Below, piece by piece: positions 44,341-57,035 of a stretch of DNA of 64,000 nucleotides. Made by a program: the position numbers and the translations under genes. The notes beneath the pieces were generated by a model. The model was not told the DNA's origin and made no database searches. It saw only the letters and a program-made list of their open reading frames with translations. Position 1 is the first letter of the stretch; each line of letters starts with the position of its first letter. The stretch lies in NCBI RefSeq assembly GCF_963678635.1, contig NC_087062.1, positions 74,514,349 through 74,578,348 of the forward strand, in the 5' to 3' direction. The DNA is from Symsagittifera roscoffensis. Taxonomy: Eukaryota; Xenacoelomorpha; Acoela; Convolutidae.

Positions 44341-45650
44341 AGCCTCATCTATCACTATGCTAATAAAATTCAAATAAAATCTCGTTTTGTCATCTTTAAT
44401 ATGGAAAACTTTCTTTGCAGCATCGCGAAGATGTAGGAAACGCAACGTCTTGATTAGCATTGAAAAAAAGGTGCCCGAGTCGAGATTTATCACCTAATTT
44501 GAAGCAAGATTTGAGCGGTTTGAGCTTTTTTTTTTTTAGAAAATTGCGCTCAAAATCTTGCTTCAAATGAGCGGTTTGAGCTGTTTTTGAATGGTTTATC
44601 TAAAAAAAACCGCTCAAAAACCGCGCAAGATTTGAACGGTTTTGAGCGGTTTATCTAAAAAAACGGCTCAAAAACCGTGCAAATCTTGCGCGGTTTTTGA
44701 GCGTTTTTTTTTTTAGATAAACCGCTCAAAAACCGTTCAAATCTTGCGCGGTTTTTGAGCGTTTTTTTTAATATAAACTGTTCAAAAACCTCTCAAGCTG
44801 CTCATTTTGAAGCAAGATTTTGAGCGTAATTGTCTAAAAAACCGCTCAAACCTTGCTTCAATTTAGGAGAAAAATCTCGACTCGGGCACCATTTTTTCAA
44901 TGCATACATACACATACTTACATATTTTCCAGTAGTTATTTTGCTCGAGCATTTGAAAAAACCCGCTCACATTGTTTTTGGTCAAGACATCGAAAAAAAT
45001 CTCGCTTGATTTGAGAACGGTTAAGCACTTTTTTCAAATTGTAGATAGTATTTCAACTGCATCTTAGCGTCACATTACCTTTTCAGGCCTTTATGTTGGT
45101 TTTAATCGGTTTTTTGTATAAGACCACCGTTCAAAAACCGCTTAAAAACCGCTTAAAAACCGCTCAAATATTGCTTGAAAAACCGTTCAAAAATCACCGC
45201 AAGAAATGAGTGGTTTTTTAAGCAAGATTTGAGCGGTTTGAGCGGTTTTTCCAAAAAAACCGCCCAAACCGCTCAAATCTTGCTGGAAAACCGCTCAAAC
45301 CGCTCATATCTTGAGCGGTTTTTGAGCGGGATCTGGACCCGGGTGACCTAAAAAGTTTTGGTCCATGAACCACTGCTGTTATCACGAGACAAAAAAGAGC
45401 AGGCAGGCAAACCGTTTAAGCCTCGCGTAAGAACAAAAAAATGAATTAGTTAAGAGTTTAAAATGGATGTTCTCTGAAACAAACTTAGCTTAATTTATTT
45501 TTTTTGTCAACAATCAGTTAAACTTTCAATATTTATTCAAACTTGGTCAAGTTTAAAACTCTTTTGTTGGCAGGACATTTTCAAAGTTCAAACCTTTAGT
45601 CCTGTTTGGTTATTAATTTGATTCTTGCCAGTTAGATTTCTTGTCCCGGT
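44341..45650 (-). repeat. Block X, copy 2, split by a foldback insertion
   Basis: 44341-44469 matches 42982-43110 and 45338-45650 matches 43111-43395. The intervening ~870 bp are the separate foldback insertion. The minus-strand peptide IKTLRFLHLRDAAKKVF then KDDKTRFYL is intact before the break. The insertion falls upstream of the peptide on the minus strand. Confidence 0.8.
44470..45338. mobile_element. Foldback element built of TTGAGCGG motifs
   Basis: Outer ends are inverted: GGTGCCCGAGTCGAGAT at the left, and the complement of the right end, GGTCACCCGGGTCCAGAT. Roughly thirty variants (counted by eye) of TTGAGCGG or CCGCTCAA, often joined as AAAACCGCTCAAAAACCG, fill 44490-44880 and 45120-45330. 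An internal boundary, CTCGACTCGGGCACC at 44876-44890, is itself the inverse of the left end. Two nested or fused copies are therefore possible, separated by ordinary sequence at 44905-45110. No transposase frame. Block X copy 1 gives the empty site. Confidence 0.82.
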
Positions 45651-48059
45651 TTCATCAAGTTAAAAACAGGTTTCATCAAGTTCGTTTCCAGGTTTCAAGT
45701 TAAAAATATTGCCATTTTTCTTTGAATTTGAACCATATCATTTAGCGGCGCATTTTATCTCATTTTTCTTTATCGACTCTTTGATTTTTACCAACGCTAT
45801 GTTCCTGAAACTTTTCCTGAAAGTTATTTTTCTTTGATTCTTTCAAAAAGTGATCAAACTAAAAAAGATTGAGTGATTAGGGGGTTAAATAATAATGGAG
45901 GTAGGAAAAAGGTTAAAAGCCTTGGGGTTACAAGATTGGGAACCGTCTAAAATGGCTATTCTATATCAAAATTTTTTTTTACAGAATTCATATGTTATAC
46001 TGACCTATCTTCCAAGAAAACACACAGTTAGATAGAGACTCTACGGTCACTTAGGGGGCGTGGGGTTGTACGGTTGATTCCTGTTTTAAGCTGCATCGAC
46101 AGGGGTGAATCTAGGAATTTATCTAGTGAGGGCGATCTATTTACAAGTTTTCAAAAAATTGTTTTAGATCCATCAAATTGATTTCCCCGAGTTCTCTAAA
46201 ATTCAATAACGACCCTGTTTTCACTAAATTTCCTGCGCCACAGGCGAAATAGAACAAAAACAGCTTGTAGAAGGTGTTATTCAAATAATTAGGTTTTTTT
46301 TGGCGCGCGCCCCATCAAAGGGGAGGGGGTCAAATTCTTGAGGTGTGTTTGGGGTTCTTTGAGTTTTTTTCTTCAGGGGAAAGGGGAAAACTTGAAAAAT
46401 TCTCAAAGTGGGAAGACCAAGGAACCAGTTCAGCCATAAGTTCTTTTCATTAAACTGATGATATAGATATAGTTATAGTTGATTTCGGCCGTGTATAGAT
46501 TCTCCTGATGCACAACATGCTTCTAACTTTTTGTATTTTGCTTAAAAAATCTGAAATTTGTTGTTTTATTTTTCAGGTTAAATAAAGTTTTCTGGATAGC
46601 GGAGTCTTTTAGTTTCGGACAACAGATGATGAGCAGTCAGTTTTAGAAGAAAAAAATGCGTAACTACGAGTCGAAAAACTTACCACATTGTGATGCGATG
46701 AGAAGAAAATGTTGAAATAATGAGATTTTGAAATTGAAATAAATTGTATACTATTTGACCTCAAGTGATTTGTATCCGGTCGGTCTAAGTGCTTCACAAA
46801 GACTACAATTTTTCTATCAATTTCAATTTTTTTCCCCAAATGGGTATTATATATTTTTTTGTAATTTACCCAATGGTCAAATTCGTCTCTTCCCTTCTTC
46901 CAATTAATTTAAGACAGAGGCGTGGTTGCACCTTCTTGATCAATTCTCCAAATTGATTGTTCTTGTTCAGGGAAAAAACTCATAAATTCTCCAAGTGAGA
47001 AGACCAATGAAATAATTCCGCTATAAGTTTTCTTCATAAAACTGATGATATTGTTGATTTTCTAATTCCTTATATGTTTTGTCGATTCACTTAAGCTTCA
47101 ATTTTTTCTCTCTTATTTTAGATTGGTTGAATTTCAACAACAGGGCGGAAAATAACATAAAATTGCACAAGTGTTTTGCTCGTTAAAATGTATCACAACT
47201 GAAGGATGGCAATAATGCTCTTTTTTACGGCTAATTGAAACAGACTCTGGGACTTTTTATTTATGGTCATAAAAAATGCATTAATCTATTGTTGTCTTGT
47301 TTTGATTCATTAGGTTTTGCTATCCATCACTTTTGTTCACACCTTTATTGCAGGCGCCCCTATTGAACAAACACGGTTTTATGGGTGGAATTTTATAGTC
47401 AGCAGGTTTTGCACAGATTAGGGAGCAAGCCTTCCATTCACAGCCGGTCTAGAGGTTAGACTCGACCATTTGAAGTTTAGCTGTTTGTGGATAATAATTT
47501 TTTTTGAAGGTTTAGCTCAACCATTTGAAGGTGGTCGATTAGAAGTTTAGTCACCTCAAAAGCCCAATTTAGAGGCTTCTTTTCATAAAATGCTAGAATT
47601 TTCGAAGTTTCGTATAAAATTTTAAAAAAAAGCATTTATTCTGACGATTTCAGATATATATTTCTTTGCATTTAAACAGGAAATAGACATAAGCGAGGCA
47701 AATACAATTTCAATGATTTTTCTAGGCAATTTCGCCTCATCAATAATTGATGGCCTTATTCAATCTCATTTCCAATTTAGTTTCGGACACAAAATCACTG
47801 TAGAATTCAAGGCAATCCAATAAATCCATACTCAGTTTTAGCTATTTTTTCCCGCATATTCAATTTCTTGCTAATGGATTTTAACATCAAACAATATTTT
47901 ATTTAAAAAAAATTGAAGACAACTAACTTTTTTTGTTCAGTTTTACTTAATTGCGTTAAAGTTGTATCATTGAGCTTTATTGAAGCATTGAACTACCCCG
48001 GGTTAAAATTTTTGCTATTTTTAACCCAAGAGACATCCCCATTGATACAAAACTTTGTT
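45651..48059. other. No gene; two weak repeats
   Basis: 46080-46290 (GGTGAATCTAGGAATTTATC, a CCGAGTTCTCTAAAA line and CTGCGCCACAGGCGAAAT) looks like a distant relative of the 1-1790 repeat (GGGTAGATCTAGGAGTTTCT and CTGCGCCGCAGGCGAG). 46368-46480 and 46962-47062 share TTCAGGGRAAA, AGACCAAKGAA and AAACTGATGATAT, a diverged duplication ~595 bp apart. Frames are short and domain-free. Confidence 0.45.
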
Positions 48060-48268
48060 GTATTTTTTAAGCTTATGGTCGAATCATTCTATGCTACTTG
48101 CTACTAATAAAACCTAGCATGACATGCTCAATAAGTAGTCAAACAGTTTGAAAAGCTATGACCAAATGGCTGCTAGGCAGTGACATTCTAAGTCGCGTTA
48201 GTGAAATATCGGGGAGTCGTATCCTCTAAGTACGCTTTCATTCTACTTAGGGTTGCAGAATTTTTGCC

Positions 48269-48275
48269 ATTTATA
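48269..48275 (-). promoter_or_regulatory. TATA-like box of the minus-strand LTR-like region
   Basis: Minus strand reads ACACGGTATAAATGGC. It is conserved at the same place in the other Y copy (43852-43858) and lies downstream, in minus orientation, of the 51-bp tandem units. Candidate core promoter; no transcript evidence. Confidence 0.3.
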
Positions 48276-48636
48276 CCGTGTAAGAGTAGTGGGGGGCATT
48301 AAGACACGATGTTATCCACAAAACCGAAAGGCTTGGGTTGATGGTCAGACTAAATCGGCCGATCAAACGATTACGCATTTTCCACCTTGGTTTGTGCTCT
48401 TTTGGCTCTCCTCTTGAGATTCTAGCTAGTTCAGCAAATTGTGGACAAAATAAGTAAACTGTCAACCTCAAAAGAGTTAGAGCAATTAACATTGCTATCT
48501 AGCATTTTTACTAATGAGCTAACTACTATTAACAACTTCTAAAACGGAGCCAGCGTTTAGTTCCGTTAGCCCACAGCCTCGTCATTTCCATCGTCAATCC
48601 TCGCTAGACGCCATTCCAAACTCGCCTACTCCAGTA

Positions 48637-48789
48637 GCGCAACTCGCTCTGACAACTAACTCAATCCGGTACTAAACTCGGGTTCAAGCGCAACTCGCTC
48701 ACAAAACTAATTCAACCCGGTACTAAACTCGATTTCAAGCACAACTCGCTCACACAACTAATTCAACCCGCCACTAAACTCGGGTTCAA
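48637..48789. repeat. 51-bp tandem repeat, three units
   Basis: GCRCAACTCGCTC starts at 48637, 48688 and 48739, each unit ending near GGTTCAA. The paralogous site at 44197-44300 has two units, so one unit was gained or lost after the blocks duplicated. Confidence 0.9.
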
Positions 48790-48835
48790 ATCAGCTAAAC
48801 TAATTAACTAACAACTGTGAGACACAACTAGCTTT

Positions 48836-49560
48836 GCTTCAAGCGATAGCGCTCTCCACGGACCAACTATTCTCGGCTTGCTCAATAGTTCTCTTACTAT
48901 TTTTGAGAACCAACCGTTTGCTCTCTTAGCGTAAGTATTCTAACTTTCGAAGGCTCTCCGGTATCTTTACTTACACTTAGTTTAAGTGAAGTCACGTCAT
49001 CCATTCACTATTAGTCCTGGCATCCACTGAATTCTCTTGTTTGCTCATTTTTTTTATTTCTTACGTCCCTCCCTCTTGTCAACAATGCCACGTGCCGAGC
49101 CCGATTTCTTTTATCAACCTCCTCACGCTTATTAGATACCCGGTATGCAGTGGGTGTCACAATTCGACCCAGCAAACAGATGTCATGCGATCCTAATCAA
49201 GTAATTCCTGAACTTCGTGAACTCTAGTCCTGGAGTTCCACTCAGCCTCCATATCATACTATACTTACTCAAGTGATCTTCCCAGGGTATTAAGTTGATT
49301 ACCCCGTTAACGTTCTGACCTCCCAAGGGTAAGAGGAAACCCTTTCCATGGGAAGCTTATTCAATTTATGCATCTAAAATTTCCAAGTAATCTATTCCAT
49401 GTAATCTATTTAGCTAAAACCGTCTCGGGGGAGCCAGATAAATTCCTCATCCGCTCACAATAATTAGGAGGCTTAATTTTATGCCGCGCCCTGATACTGC
49501 CAATTTATTCTTGAACTACATTTCTCTAGTCCGATTGAATTGCTCATTATAGACAATTCT
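48836..49560 (-). mobile_element. LTR-like block, copy 2
   Basis: Homologous to 32070-32760, in the same orientation and the same position before the ~1.2-kb unit. On the minus strand TGTGACACC (about 49160-49168) is followed by CACTGCATACCGGGTATCTA and AATAAGCGTGAGGAGG. Continuity with block Y below and with the unit array above suggests one large minus-strand element. Primer-binding and polypurine sites were looked for and not found. Confidence 0.5.
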
Positions 49561-51551
49561 CCAAGCTAAGCTGAACGCAAAATTTACCATGTCCACTTTG
49601 AATTAACTCTACTGCTTCAATGTTTCAATGTAGAAGCTATGTCGCCATCAGCTTCTACCTCAGTTACCAACATACATGTTTCCTCCCAAAAACTAGTAAG
49701 ATGACCAATTCTGATTTCCAGGGGTTGGGCAGGTGAATACGCCACTTTCCGTTGTAAGTCCCTAGATTTTCTAAGCAATTTTGTGGCCATAACGCCCAAA
49801 GGTCACCTTCAGGTAATCCCGTGTTCAACCGGGGTCAAACTCCCTCGGACCTTAAGTTTCTCTCCACTGATTAGTAAAGTGACCAAATCTCACTTCCAGG
49901 AGTTGGGTTGGGAAATACGCCACTTTCCAATGTTAATTCCAGATTCGTTAAGCAATTTTGGGTCATAACGCCTAAATGTCAACTGATTTTTTCCTGTTTA
50001 AGGGGGTATTTTTTTAAAGCTAGTATCTTCTGATGCAACAGTTGGAAATGATTCAAATTGAAACTTTAGATAAATCTTGCCATAACTTATCATACCTCCA
50101 AGTTTCAGCTGCTTGTGTTTATTGGGTTCTAGAGAACGGCTTCCAGTAGTTAGGGATGGCTTTGTTTACTTAGTGCATGAACCAAAAGTGGCGGTCCAGG
50201 GGTTCTAAATGTAAGCTTAACTCAATTAGGTCTACCATTTACTAATATTTGATCCCGGTAATGCAGCCTGTTGCCGAGTTTTGATAGGGCCACCTACAAT
50301 TCCCGGGGATCTTTATCATTTGCTCCCATTGGGTCTTAGTAGTCCTGTTTTTTGTGTGCCCGGGTCAAATCATCTCTATTACCGCCTTTCTAGTACCAAT
50401 TTTATGGCATTAGCTTACTCAGTTCCCATTTAAGGGGTTCACTGATTTTTTTTTCTGGCATAGGACGGGCTATATTTTTGAAATTCAAATCATTTTGGGC
50501 TGTACACTTAGTTTGCTCTACTACTTAAGTTAACCTGATTGAATGGCTTTTAATAGATCTTTCTCCAAGCTAAGCTGAACCCAAGAACAACATGTCCATT
50601 TTGAAATAACTCTACTGCTTCAATGTGGCAATATAGAAGATATGTCGCTATCAGATTCTGCTTGAGTTCCAAAAACACAAATTTGCTCTCCAAAAATAGG
50701 AACGTGACCAGTTCTTATCTCCAGGGGTTGGGCAGGGGAATACGCCACTTTCCGGTGTCAGTCCCGAGATTTTCTATGCAACTTTTTGGTCAAAACTCCC
50801 AAAGGCCACATTCAGGTAACCCATTGTTCACACGGGATCAAGCTTCCTCGGACCTTAAGTCTCTCCCCAATGATCAGTAAGGTGACCAATTTTCACTTCC
50901 AGGAAACGAACTGGAGAAAACGCCTCTTTCCGGTGTTAATTCTTTTTTTAAATGCAATTTTGGGTTCATAATCACCAAAGGTGAACTTAACGTCATCTAG
51001 TAGTCAGTCGGTGTCAAATATCTTGGGACAGGCTCAGAATCCCAGGGGGTCTCGGCCATCAAGTTTCATTCATTTCCAAATAAAATTGCCCAAGTAATCC
51101 CATTTCTAAGGTCCATTTTCACATTTTCCGGGAAAATGGTATTAACAATGCAAGGAGTCGCCGGATGCGTTTTACTCACAGGAGTCTTATTTCGGGGTTT
51201 GCATCTATTCTTTTTTGTCTCAATAAACCAGCATAAACTTGCTCTTCAGTTTGCGTGATTTGATAATTTCCTGTCTAAGGGGGTGTTTTTTTAAGACTAG
51301 TATCTTCAGATGCAACCCTTTAAAATGATTCAAATTGAAACATCAAACGTATCTTGCCACTACAAATCATAACTCCAAGTTTCAGCTGCTTGAATTTATT
51401 GGGATCCAGAGAATGGCTTTCAGTAGTTAGGAGTGGCCTTTTTTACTTAGGGCTTAAAACAGAAGTGGGGGTTCTGGGTTTCTAAATTGAAGCTCATCTC
51501 AATTCGACCTACACTTTACTAGTATTTGATCCTGGTGATGCCGCTCTTTGC

Positions 51552-54500
51552 CGAGTTCAGATAGGGCCACCTACATTTCCCGGTGATATTTAACGATTGC
51601 TCCCATTGGGTCTAAGTTTTCCTGTTTTTTGTGTGCCCGGCTCAAATTATCTCTGCTAACGCCCTCCTAGTACCGATTTTCATAGCATTAACTTACTCAG
51701 TTCCCATTTGAAGCGCCAATTTCGCTGTTTTTCTATTTTCTGGAATAGAATGGGCTATCTTTTTGAAGGTTCAAACCACCTTGGGCTCGACACTTTGATT
51801 GCTCTAGCACTTAACTAAGTCTGAACGAATTGCTATTAATATTTCATTCTCCAAGCTAAACTGAACCCAAGATTTACCAACTCCACTTTGAATTAATTCT
51901 ACTGCACTAATGTTTCAATGTAGAAGCTATGTCGCTATCAGCATCTACTTTAGTTCCCAATACACAAATTTCCTCCAGAAAAATAGTAAGGTGGCCAACC
52001 TGATTTCCAGGTGTTGGGCAGGGGAATACGCCACTTTCCGGTGTTAGTCCCAAGATTTTGTATACTACTTCTTGGTCATAACGCCCAAAGTTCACCTTCA
52101 GGTAATCCGGTGTTCACCCGGGTTCAAACTTCCTCGGACCTTAAGTTTCTCCCCATTGATAAGGAAAGTGATCATTTCTCACTTTCAGGAGCTGGGTTGG
52201 GGAATACGCCACTTTCCGATGCAATTTCGGGATCATAACGCCCAAATGTCGCTACAAGATCATCCAGGGGTCACTCGGTGTCATACAATTTTGGACAGGC
52301 TCAGAGTCTCATGCGGTCTTCACTAAAAGGTTTCATTCATTTTCAATTAAAACCTCCCAAATTATACCGCTTCTATGGTCCATTTTTATTTTTCCTGGGA
52401 AAAAGGTAATAACAGCAGAAGGAGTCACCGGATTCAATTTGCTCACAGGGTTCTTTTTTCGGAGTTTGCCTCTAATTTTCTTTGCCACAATAACACCAGT
52501 ATGCACTAATTCATTATTTTGCGTAAATTGATAATTTCCTGTCTAAGGGGATGTTTTTAAAGCAAATAAATTCCGATGCAACCGTTGAAAGATTCGAATT
52601 TTAACACCAGATGTATTTTGCTATTTTCAATCATACCTCCAAGTTTCAGCTGCTTGACCGAAAAATGACTTCCGGAAGTTATGGGTGGCTTTGTTTACTT
52701 AAGGCATAAAACCAGAAGTGGGGGTCTTGGTGTTCTAATTTTAAGTTTCCCTCAAGTAGCCCTAAAACATATTAATTTTTGGTCCCGTTATTGCCGCTAG
52801 TTGCCAGGTTCTGATAAGAACATTAAAAATTCCGGGTACATTTGTCGTATTTTGTATGCCCGGGTTTAATAATCTCATTTACAGCCCTTTTAATACCGAG
52901 TTTCATGACATTAGTTTCTTCAGTTTCCATTTGAGGGGGTTTGCCGATTTTGTAGTTTTTTTTGTTTTCTGGCATAGAAGGGGCTATCTGTTCGAAATTT
53001 CAAACTATCTTCGTCTCAAGACTTCTTTTGCTGTACTACTTAACCTAGTCTGATTTAACTGCTATTAAAAGATCATTCTCCAAGCTAAGCTGAACCCAAA
53101 TTTTGCCAAGTCCACTTTGAATAGAATCTACTGCTCCAATGTTGCAAGGTAGAAGCTAGATCCCTGTCAGCTACTGCTTCAGTTCCCATTAAACAAGTTT
53201 CCTTTTCCTCCCAAAAACTAATAGGTGACCAGTTCTCATTATCAGGTGCTGGGCAGGGGAATACGCAACTTCCCGGTATTGTTTCATTGGGTGGGCTTAA
53301 GGCACACCCCATGTCAAGCTGAACCCTAAGCTGAACCCAATGATTATTAAAGTGACCAATTTCCTCCCAACCTACTGAGTAAATTGATATTTTCTATGCA
53401 TTTTGTGGTTCTTGGGGCTTTAATTTTAAGCTTCCATCAACTAGCCCTAAAACATACTAATTTTTGGTCCCGTTAATGCCGCAAGTTACCTAGTTCTGAT
53501 TGGGCCGTTGAAACATCCGGTTACTTTTGTCGTTTGCCCCTGGGGCTTGAGGGGCCCCGTATTTTCTATGCCCGGGTCAAATCATCTCTATTACAGTCCT
53601 TTTAATACCGAGTTTCATGGCATTAGCTTACTCAGTTCCCATTTATAGGATTCGCCGGTTTTGTTGTTTTTCTTTTTTTTCTGGCATAAAATGGCCTATC
53701 TTTTTGAATATTTAAACCATCTTGGGCTCGACACTTTGTCTGCTCTAGCACTTAACTTAGTCTGATTGAATTGCGATTAATAGATTATTTTCCAAGCTAA
53801 GCTGAACCCAAAATTTACCAAGTTCTTTTTGAATTATTTCTTTTGCACTATTGTTTCAATGTAGAAGCTATCTCGCTATCAGCACTTTAGATTCCAATAC
53901 ACAAATTTCCTACAGAAAAATAGTAAGGTGACCAAATCTGATTTCCAAGGGTTGGACAGGGGAGTACGCCACTTTTAGGAGTTAGTCTTGAAATTTTCTA
54001 TGCTACTTTGGTCTTAACAGGTAATCCGGTGTTTACTCGGGGTCAAACTTCCTCGGACCTTAAGTTCCTCCCAATGATTATTAAAGTGACCAAATCTCAC
54101 TTCCGGGAGTTGGGTTGGGGAATACGACACTTTCCGGTGTTAATCGTTGTTTTTTTATGCATTTTTGGGGTCATAACGCCCAAATGTCAACTTAAGATTA
54201 TCGGGGGGTCACTTGGTGTCATACATCTTCAGTCAGGTTCAGAGTCCCATGTAGTCTTCACTAATAGGTTTCATTCAATTGCAATTATAACTTCCAAAAT
54301 TATCCCGTTTCTAAGGTCTATTTTTACATTTCCCGGTAAAAAGGTATTACCAGCAGGAGTCACCGAACTCAATTTGCTCACAGGGTTCTTTTTTCGGGGT
54401 TTTCATCCAAATACTTTTGCCACAATAACACCAGTATGAACTCATTCATTATTTTGCGTAAATTGATTATTTCCTGTCTAAGGGGATGTTTTTAATGCTA

Positions 54501-57012
54501 ACAATTTCCGATGCAACTGTTGGAAATGATTCGAATTAAAACACCAGATGTATTTTGCCACTACCTATCATAGCTCCAAGTTTCAGCTGCTTGTGTTTGT
54601 TGGGACAGAAAAATGACTTGCGGAAGTTTCGGGTGGCTTCGTTGAGTTGGGGCATAAACCAGAAGTGGGGGTCTTGGGTTTCTCATTTTAAGCTTCCCGC
54701 AACTAGCCCTAAACCATACTAAACTTTAGTCCCGTTAATGCCGCGAGTTGCCTTGTTCTGAAAGGGCCATTGAAACTTTCGGGTACTTTGTCGTTTGCCC
54801 CCGGGGCTTGAGGGGCCCCTTACTTTGATGGCCGGGTCAAATCATCTCTAGTACATAGTTTCATAGCATAAGTTTCCTCTCTTCCATTTGAGGGGGTTCG
54901 CTGATTTTTTTTTCTGGCAGAGGAGGGGCTATCTTTTGAAAAACTCAAATATCTTCGTCTCCTCAAATTTTTTGTTTGCTGTACTACTTAGTCTAGTCTG
55001 ATTGAACTGCTATTAAAAAATCATTCTCCAAACCCTGAACCCAAAAATTACCAAGTCTAATTTGAGTAAAACCTCCTGCTCCAATGTTGCAATGTAGAAG
55101 CTAGACCACTGTCAGCTCCTGCTTCTGTTCCCAATAAACAAGTTTTCTTTTCCTGCCAAAAACTAGTAAGGTGACCAAAACTCCTTATCCGGGTTTAGGC
55201 AGGGGATTAGGCGACTTTCTGGTGTTTATCCCGAGATTTTCTATGCAACTTTGTGGTTGTACGGCTCAAGGGTCATCTTAAAGTAATCCGGTGTTCACGC
55301 GGATTCACATTTCCTCGAACTTTATTTTCTTTCCATTTTTTTGTAGTGACTATTTCTCATTTGCAGTTGGGCTGGGGAATACGCCACTTTCCGGTGTTAA
55401 TCCTGTTTTTTCTTATGCAATTTTGGGGCCATAACGCCCAATTGTCCATTTAAGGTCATTCAGGAGTCACACGGGGTCAAGCATCTTCGGACAGTTTCAG
55501 AGTCACATGGCGTCTTCAATTCCCAGTTTCATTCATATCCCATTAAAACATCCCATGTTATCCCGTTTTTAAGGTCCATTTTTAACATTCCCGTGAAAAA
55601 AATATTAACACGGGAATCAGTCGCCGGATGCGTTTTACTCACAGGAATCTTTTTTCTAATTCTTGTTGCCGCAATAAAACCAATATACCTTCGCTGTTTA
55701 TTTTGCTTGAATTGATATTTTCCTGATACAAACCTCCAAGTTTCAACTGCTTGAGTTCATTGGGGCTCAGAGAACAAAACAGCTTTCCGAAGTAAGTTTT
55801 GGCTTTGTTTACTTAGGGCATAAAACCAGAAGTGGGGTCCTGGGGTTCTAATTTTAGGCTTCCCTCAACTAGGCCTACAACATACTGATATTTGATCCAG
55901 TTAATTTCGCTGGTCGCCGAGTGCTGATAAGCTATTTAGATTCCTGGGGACGTTGATAATTTGCCCTCGATGGGTCCCAGCAGTCACGTTTTTGGTATGC
56001 CCTGGTCAAATCATCTCTAGTACCACCCTTCCAAAACCGAGTTTCTTGGCATTAGCTTACTCAGTTCTCATTTGTGGGGTTTGCTGATTTTGTTGTTTTT
56101 CTATTTTATGGCATAGGTTGGGTGTTTTTTTCGAAGATTCAAATTATTGTGGACTCAGCACTTTGTTTACTCTACTGCTTAAATTAACCTAATTAAATTA
56201 CTATTAAAAGATCTTTCTCCAGGCTAGGCTGAACCCAAAATATACCTCGTCCACTTCGAATTAACTCTACTGCTCCAAATTTGCAATATAGAAGCTATGG
56301 CGCTATCAGATTCTGCTTCAGTTCCAAATACACGAAACTCCTCACCAAAGTTTTAAGGTGATCAAATCTCATTTCTAGCGATCGGGCAGGGGAATAGGCC
56401 ACTTTCTGGTGTTCATCCTGAGATTTTCTTTGTGGTAATAACTCCCAAAACTCACTTTAAGGTGATACGGTGCTCAACCGGGGTCAAAATTCTTAGAACT
56501 TTGTATTTCTCTCCGTTTATTAGTGAGTTGACCAATTCTTTTTTCCAGGAGTTGGGCTGGGGAATCTGCCACTTTCCGGTGTTAATCCTGTTTTTTTTAA
56601 TGCAATTTCGGGATCATAACGCCCGAATATTAATTTAAGGTCATCAAGGGGTCACTCAGGTCAAACATCTTCGGATATCTCCAGAATCTCATAGGGTCTT
56701 CACTATCACTTTTCATTCACATCCCAATAAAATTTCCCAATTTATCTCATTTCTAAGGTCCATTTTTACATTTCCCAAGAATGAGTATTAGCAGCGGAAG
56801 GAACTTCGGATGCGTTTTTTTCACAGGGGTCTTTTTTCGCGATTTTCATTTATTTTCTAGTGCCACAACAAAACCAGCAAGCACTAGCTCAAAGTTTTGC
56901 GTAAATTGATTATTTCCTGTCTAAGCGGAAGTTGATTTAACGCTAGTATCTTCCAATGCAACCGTTGGAAAAGATTCAAATTTAAACATCAGATGTATCT
57001 TTTACCTATCAT
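51552..57012. repeat. 5.48-kb segmental tandem duplication, copy 1
   Basis: Covers several array units. Every landmark here reappears 5483-5484 bp downstream (52030 and 57514; 53267 and 58751; 53968 and 59452; 55210 and 60694; 56398 and 61881). Only scattered single-base differences were seen, for example at 52252/57736 and 52298/57782, and a one-base indel near 54510/59992, so it is very recent or an assembly duplication. Confidence 0.95.
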
Positions 57013-57035
57013 CATCTTTTACCTATCTTTTACCT
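57013..57035. other. Duplication junction with templated filler
   Basis: 23 bases between the two copies read CATCTTTTACCTATC then TTTTACCT. They repeat the ATCTTTTACCTATC that immediately precedes the junction (56997-57010). This looks like repeated template switching during repair synthesis. Confidence 0.85.

Larger units (their letters stand above)
48060..48835 (-). repeat. Block Y, copy 2 (LTR-like, minus strand)
   Basis: Homologous to 43396-44337 without its 280-bp extra piece. It joins directly to the 48836-49560 block. The minus frame 48271-48492 shares KEHKPRWK then RN-LIGRFSLT with copy 1, but most changes between the copies alter residues, so selection for protein is not evident. 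The TATA-like site is at 48269-48275. Confidence 0.55.

Noticed and set aside
43854-48492. Paired 66- and 73-codon minus frames in the Y blocks as a conserved protein
   Set aside because: Most differences between the copies change residues, so there is no sign of protein-level constraint. The frames are better explained by duplication of an LTR-like region.
54008-54439. 143-codon plus frame, repeated at 59492-59923, as a gene pair
   Set aside because: The two are identical only because they sit in the recent 5.48-kb duplication. Older units do not keep the frame.
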